A stretch of 5,339 bases of DNA. Origin: Thermoflexales bacterium. Lineage in GTDB: Bacteria > Chloroflexota > Anaerolineae > S140-20. Shown here piece after piece: positions 5,014-5,339 of the stretch. Each line of letters starts with the position of its first letter. The first letter of the stretch is position 1. The stretch lies in the NCBI GenBank assembly GCA_015484715.1, contig WFUY01000494.1, positions 1 to 5,339 on the forward strand, read 5' to 3'. The translations under genes were made by a program, and so were the position numbers. Below the pieces are notes generated by a model that had not been told where the DNA came from, searched no databases, and worked only from the letters and a program-made list of their open reading frames with translations.

Positions 5014-5339
5014 CAGCGCAGAAATGCCGAGGTGAGCAGGGACAAACTGTTCCCCAGCAAAGCTCGACGGGGATGAATCCGGTCCCTCACCTCCGGCGAT
5101 CGGGGATCGGCCAGGAACCGCTGGTACAGGGCCTGATAGGCCGCCCAGACCGGCTCCTGACGGTAGAAACGGCGGATCCGCTCTCGAGCCGTCCGAGAGG
5201 CGTGCCGATAGAGCCGTTTATCGTCGAGCAGCCGCAGGATGGCGCGGGCGATGGCCTGGTGGTCGCCCGGCGGGGCCAGCACGCCGGCCGTCCCCAGCCG
5301 ATCCCCCGCCTCCCACCGGCCGTAGACCAGAGCGGGCAG
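5013..5339 (-). CDS. GT-B (GT4-like) glycosyltransferase, C-terminal end only
   Basis: The last 108 codons of a gene whose start lies beyond the right edge; the frame is open from base 5339 to TGA 5015-5013. The fragment contains the end of the donor domain: TAGVLAPPGDHQAIARAI, equivalent to the GLLVPPGDPEALAEAI segment of GT4 enzymes, then LLDDKRLYRHASRTARERIRRFY, equivalent to the helix ending in the common ARERVxxxFxW region, with a Q-E-P-V-W-A-A-Y helix after it. The last 30 or so residues (DPRSPEVRDRIHPRR to SAFLR) are not recognisable. The donor-site E-x7-E motif would lie upstream of the window. It is a second glycosyltransferase, separate from the split one downstream, and probably in the same operon. 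Family assignment is good; the sugar and acceptor cannot be told. Confidence 0.82.
   Translation of the reverse strand: MPALVYGRWEAGDRLGTAGVLAPPGDHQAIARAILRLLDDKRLYRHASRTARERIRRFYRQEPVWAAYQALYQRFLADPRSPEVRDRIHPRRALLGNSLSLLTSAFLR

Overview
The window is a GC-rich bacterial segment in which every supportable gene lies on the minus strand, in one compact row with gaps of about 15, 60, -4 and 72 bases. It reads like the end of a polysaccharide or glycan assembly cluster followed by a cell-surface protein gene. The coding bias (G/C in third positions, very few TTA, CTA or TCA codons), the GT4 subfamily and the long array of carboxypeptidase-regulatory-like repeats fit a Chloroflexota (Anaerolineae-like) or similar high-GC organism. 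That placement is inference; no rRNA or other marker gene is present.

In transcription order (right to left): (1) 5339-5013, the C-terminal end of a GT-B glycosyltransferase whose start lies outside the window; (2) 4997-4341, a protein with only the N-terminal (acceptor-side) half of a GT4 glycosyltransferase, ending at the point where the interdomain linker normally begins; (3) 4280-3432, a separate protein carrying only the C-terminal (nucleotide-sugar-binding) half of a GT4 enzyme, with its own strong Shine-Dalgarno sequence; (4) 3435-2626, a stand-alone GlmU-type uridylyltransferase domain, overlapping gene 3 by an ATGA junction; (5) 2553 to beyond the left edge, a secreted protein of at least 851 residues made of about nine tandem 87-96-residue beta-sandwich repeats.

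A plausible joint role is that the nucleotidyltransferase supplies an activated amino sugar, the glycosyltransferases use activated sugars to build a surface glycan, and the repeat protein is exported to the cell surface, perhaps as a target or partner of the glycan. Only the gene order supports the last step.

The most interesting points are the GT4 enzyme divided cleanly into two in-frame ORFs at its domain boundary, the unusual A-free RNA spacer between the halves, the GlmU-like protein without its acetyltransferase domain, a triplicated ribosome-binding-site/ATG element with a possible 24-codon leader ORF before the repeat protein, and a 3' tail on the second glycosyltransferase half that looks like translated former intergenic DNA. 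I found no tRNA, rRNA, CRISPR array, insertion sequence or convincing rho-independent terminator.
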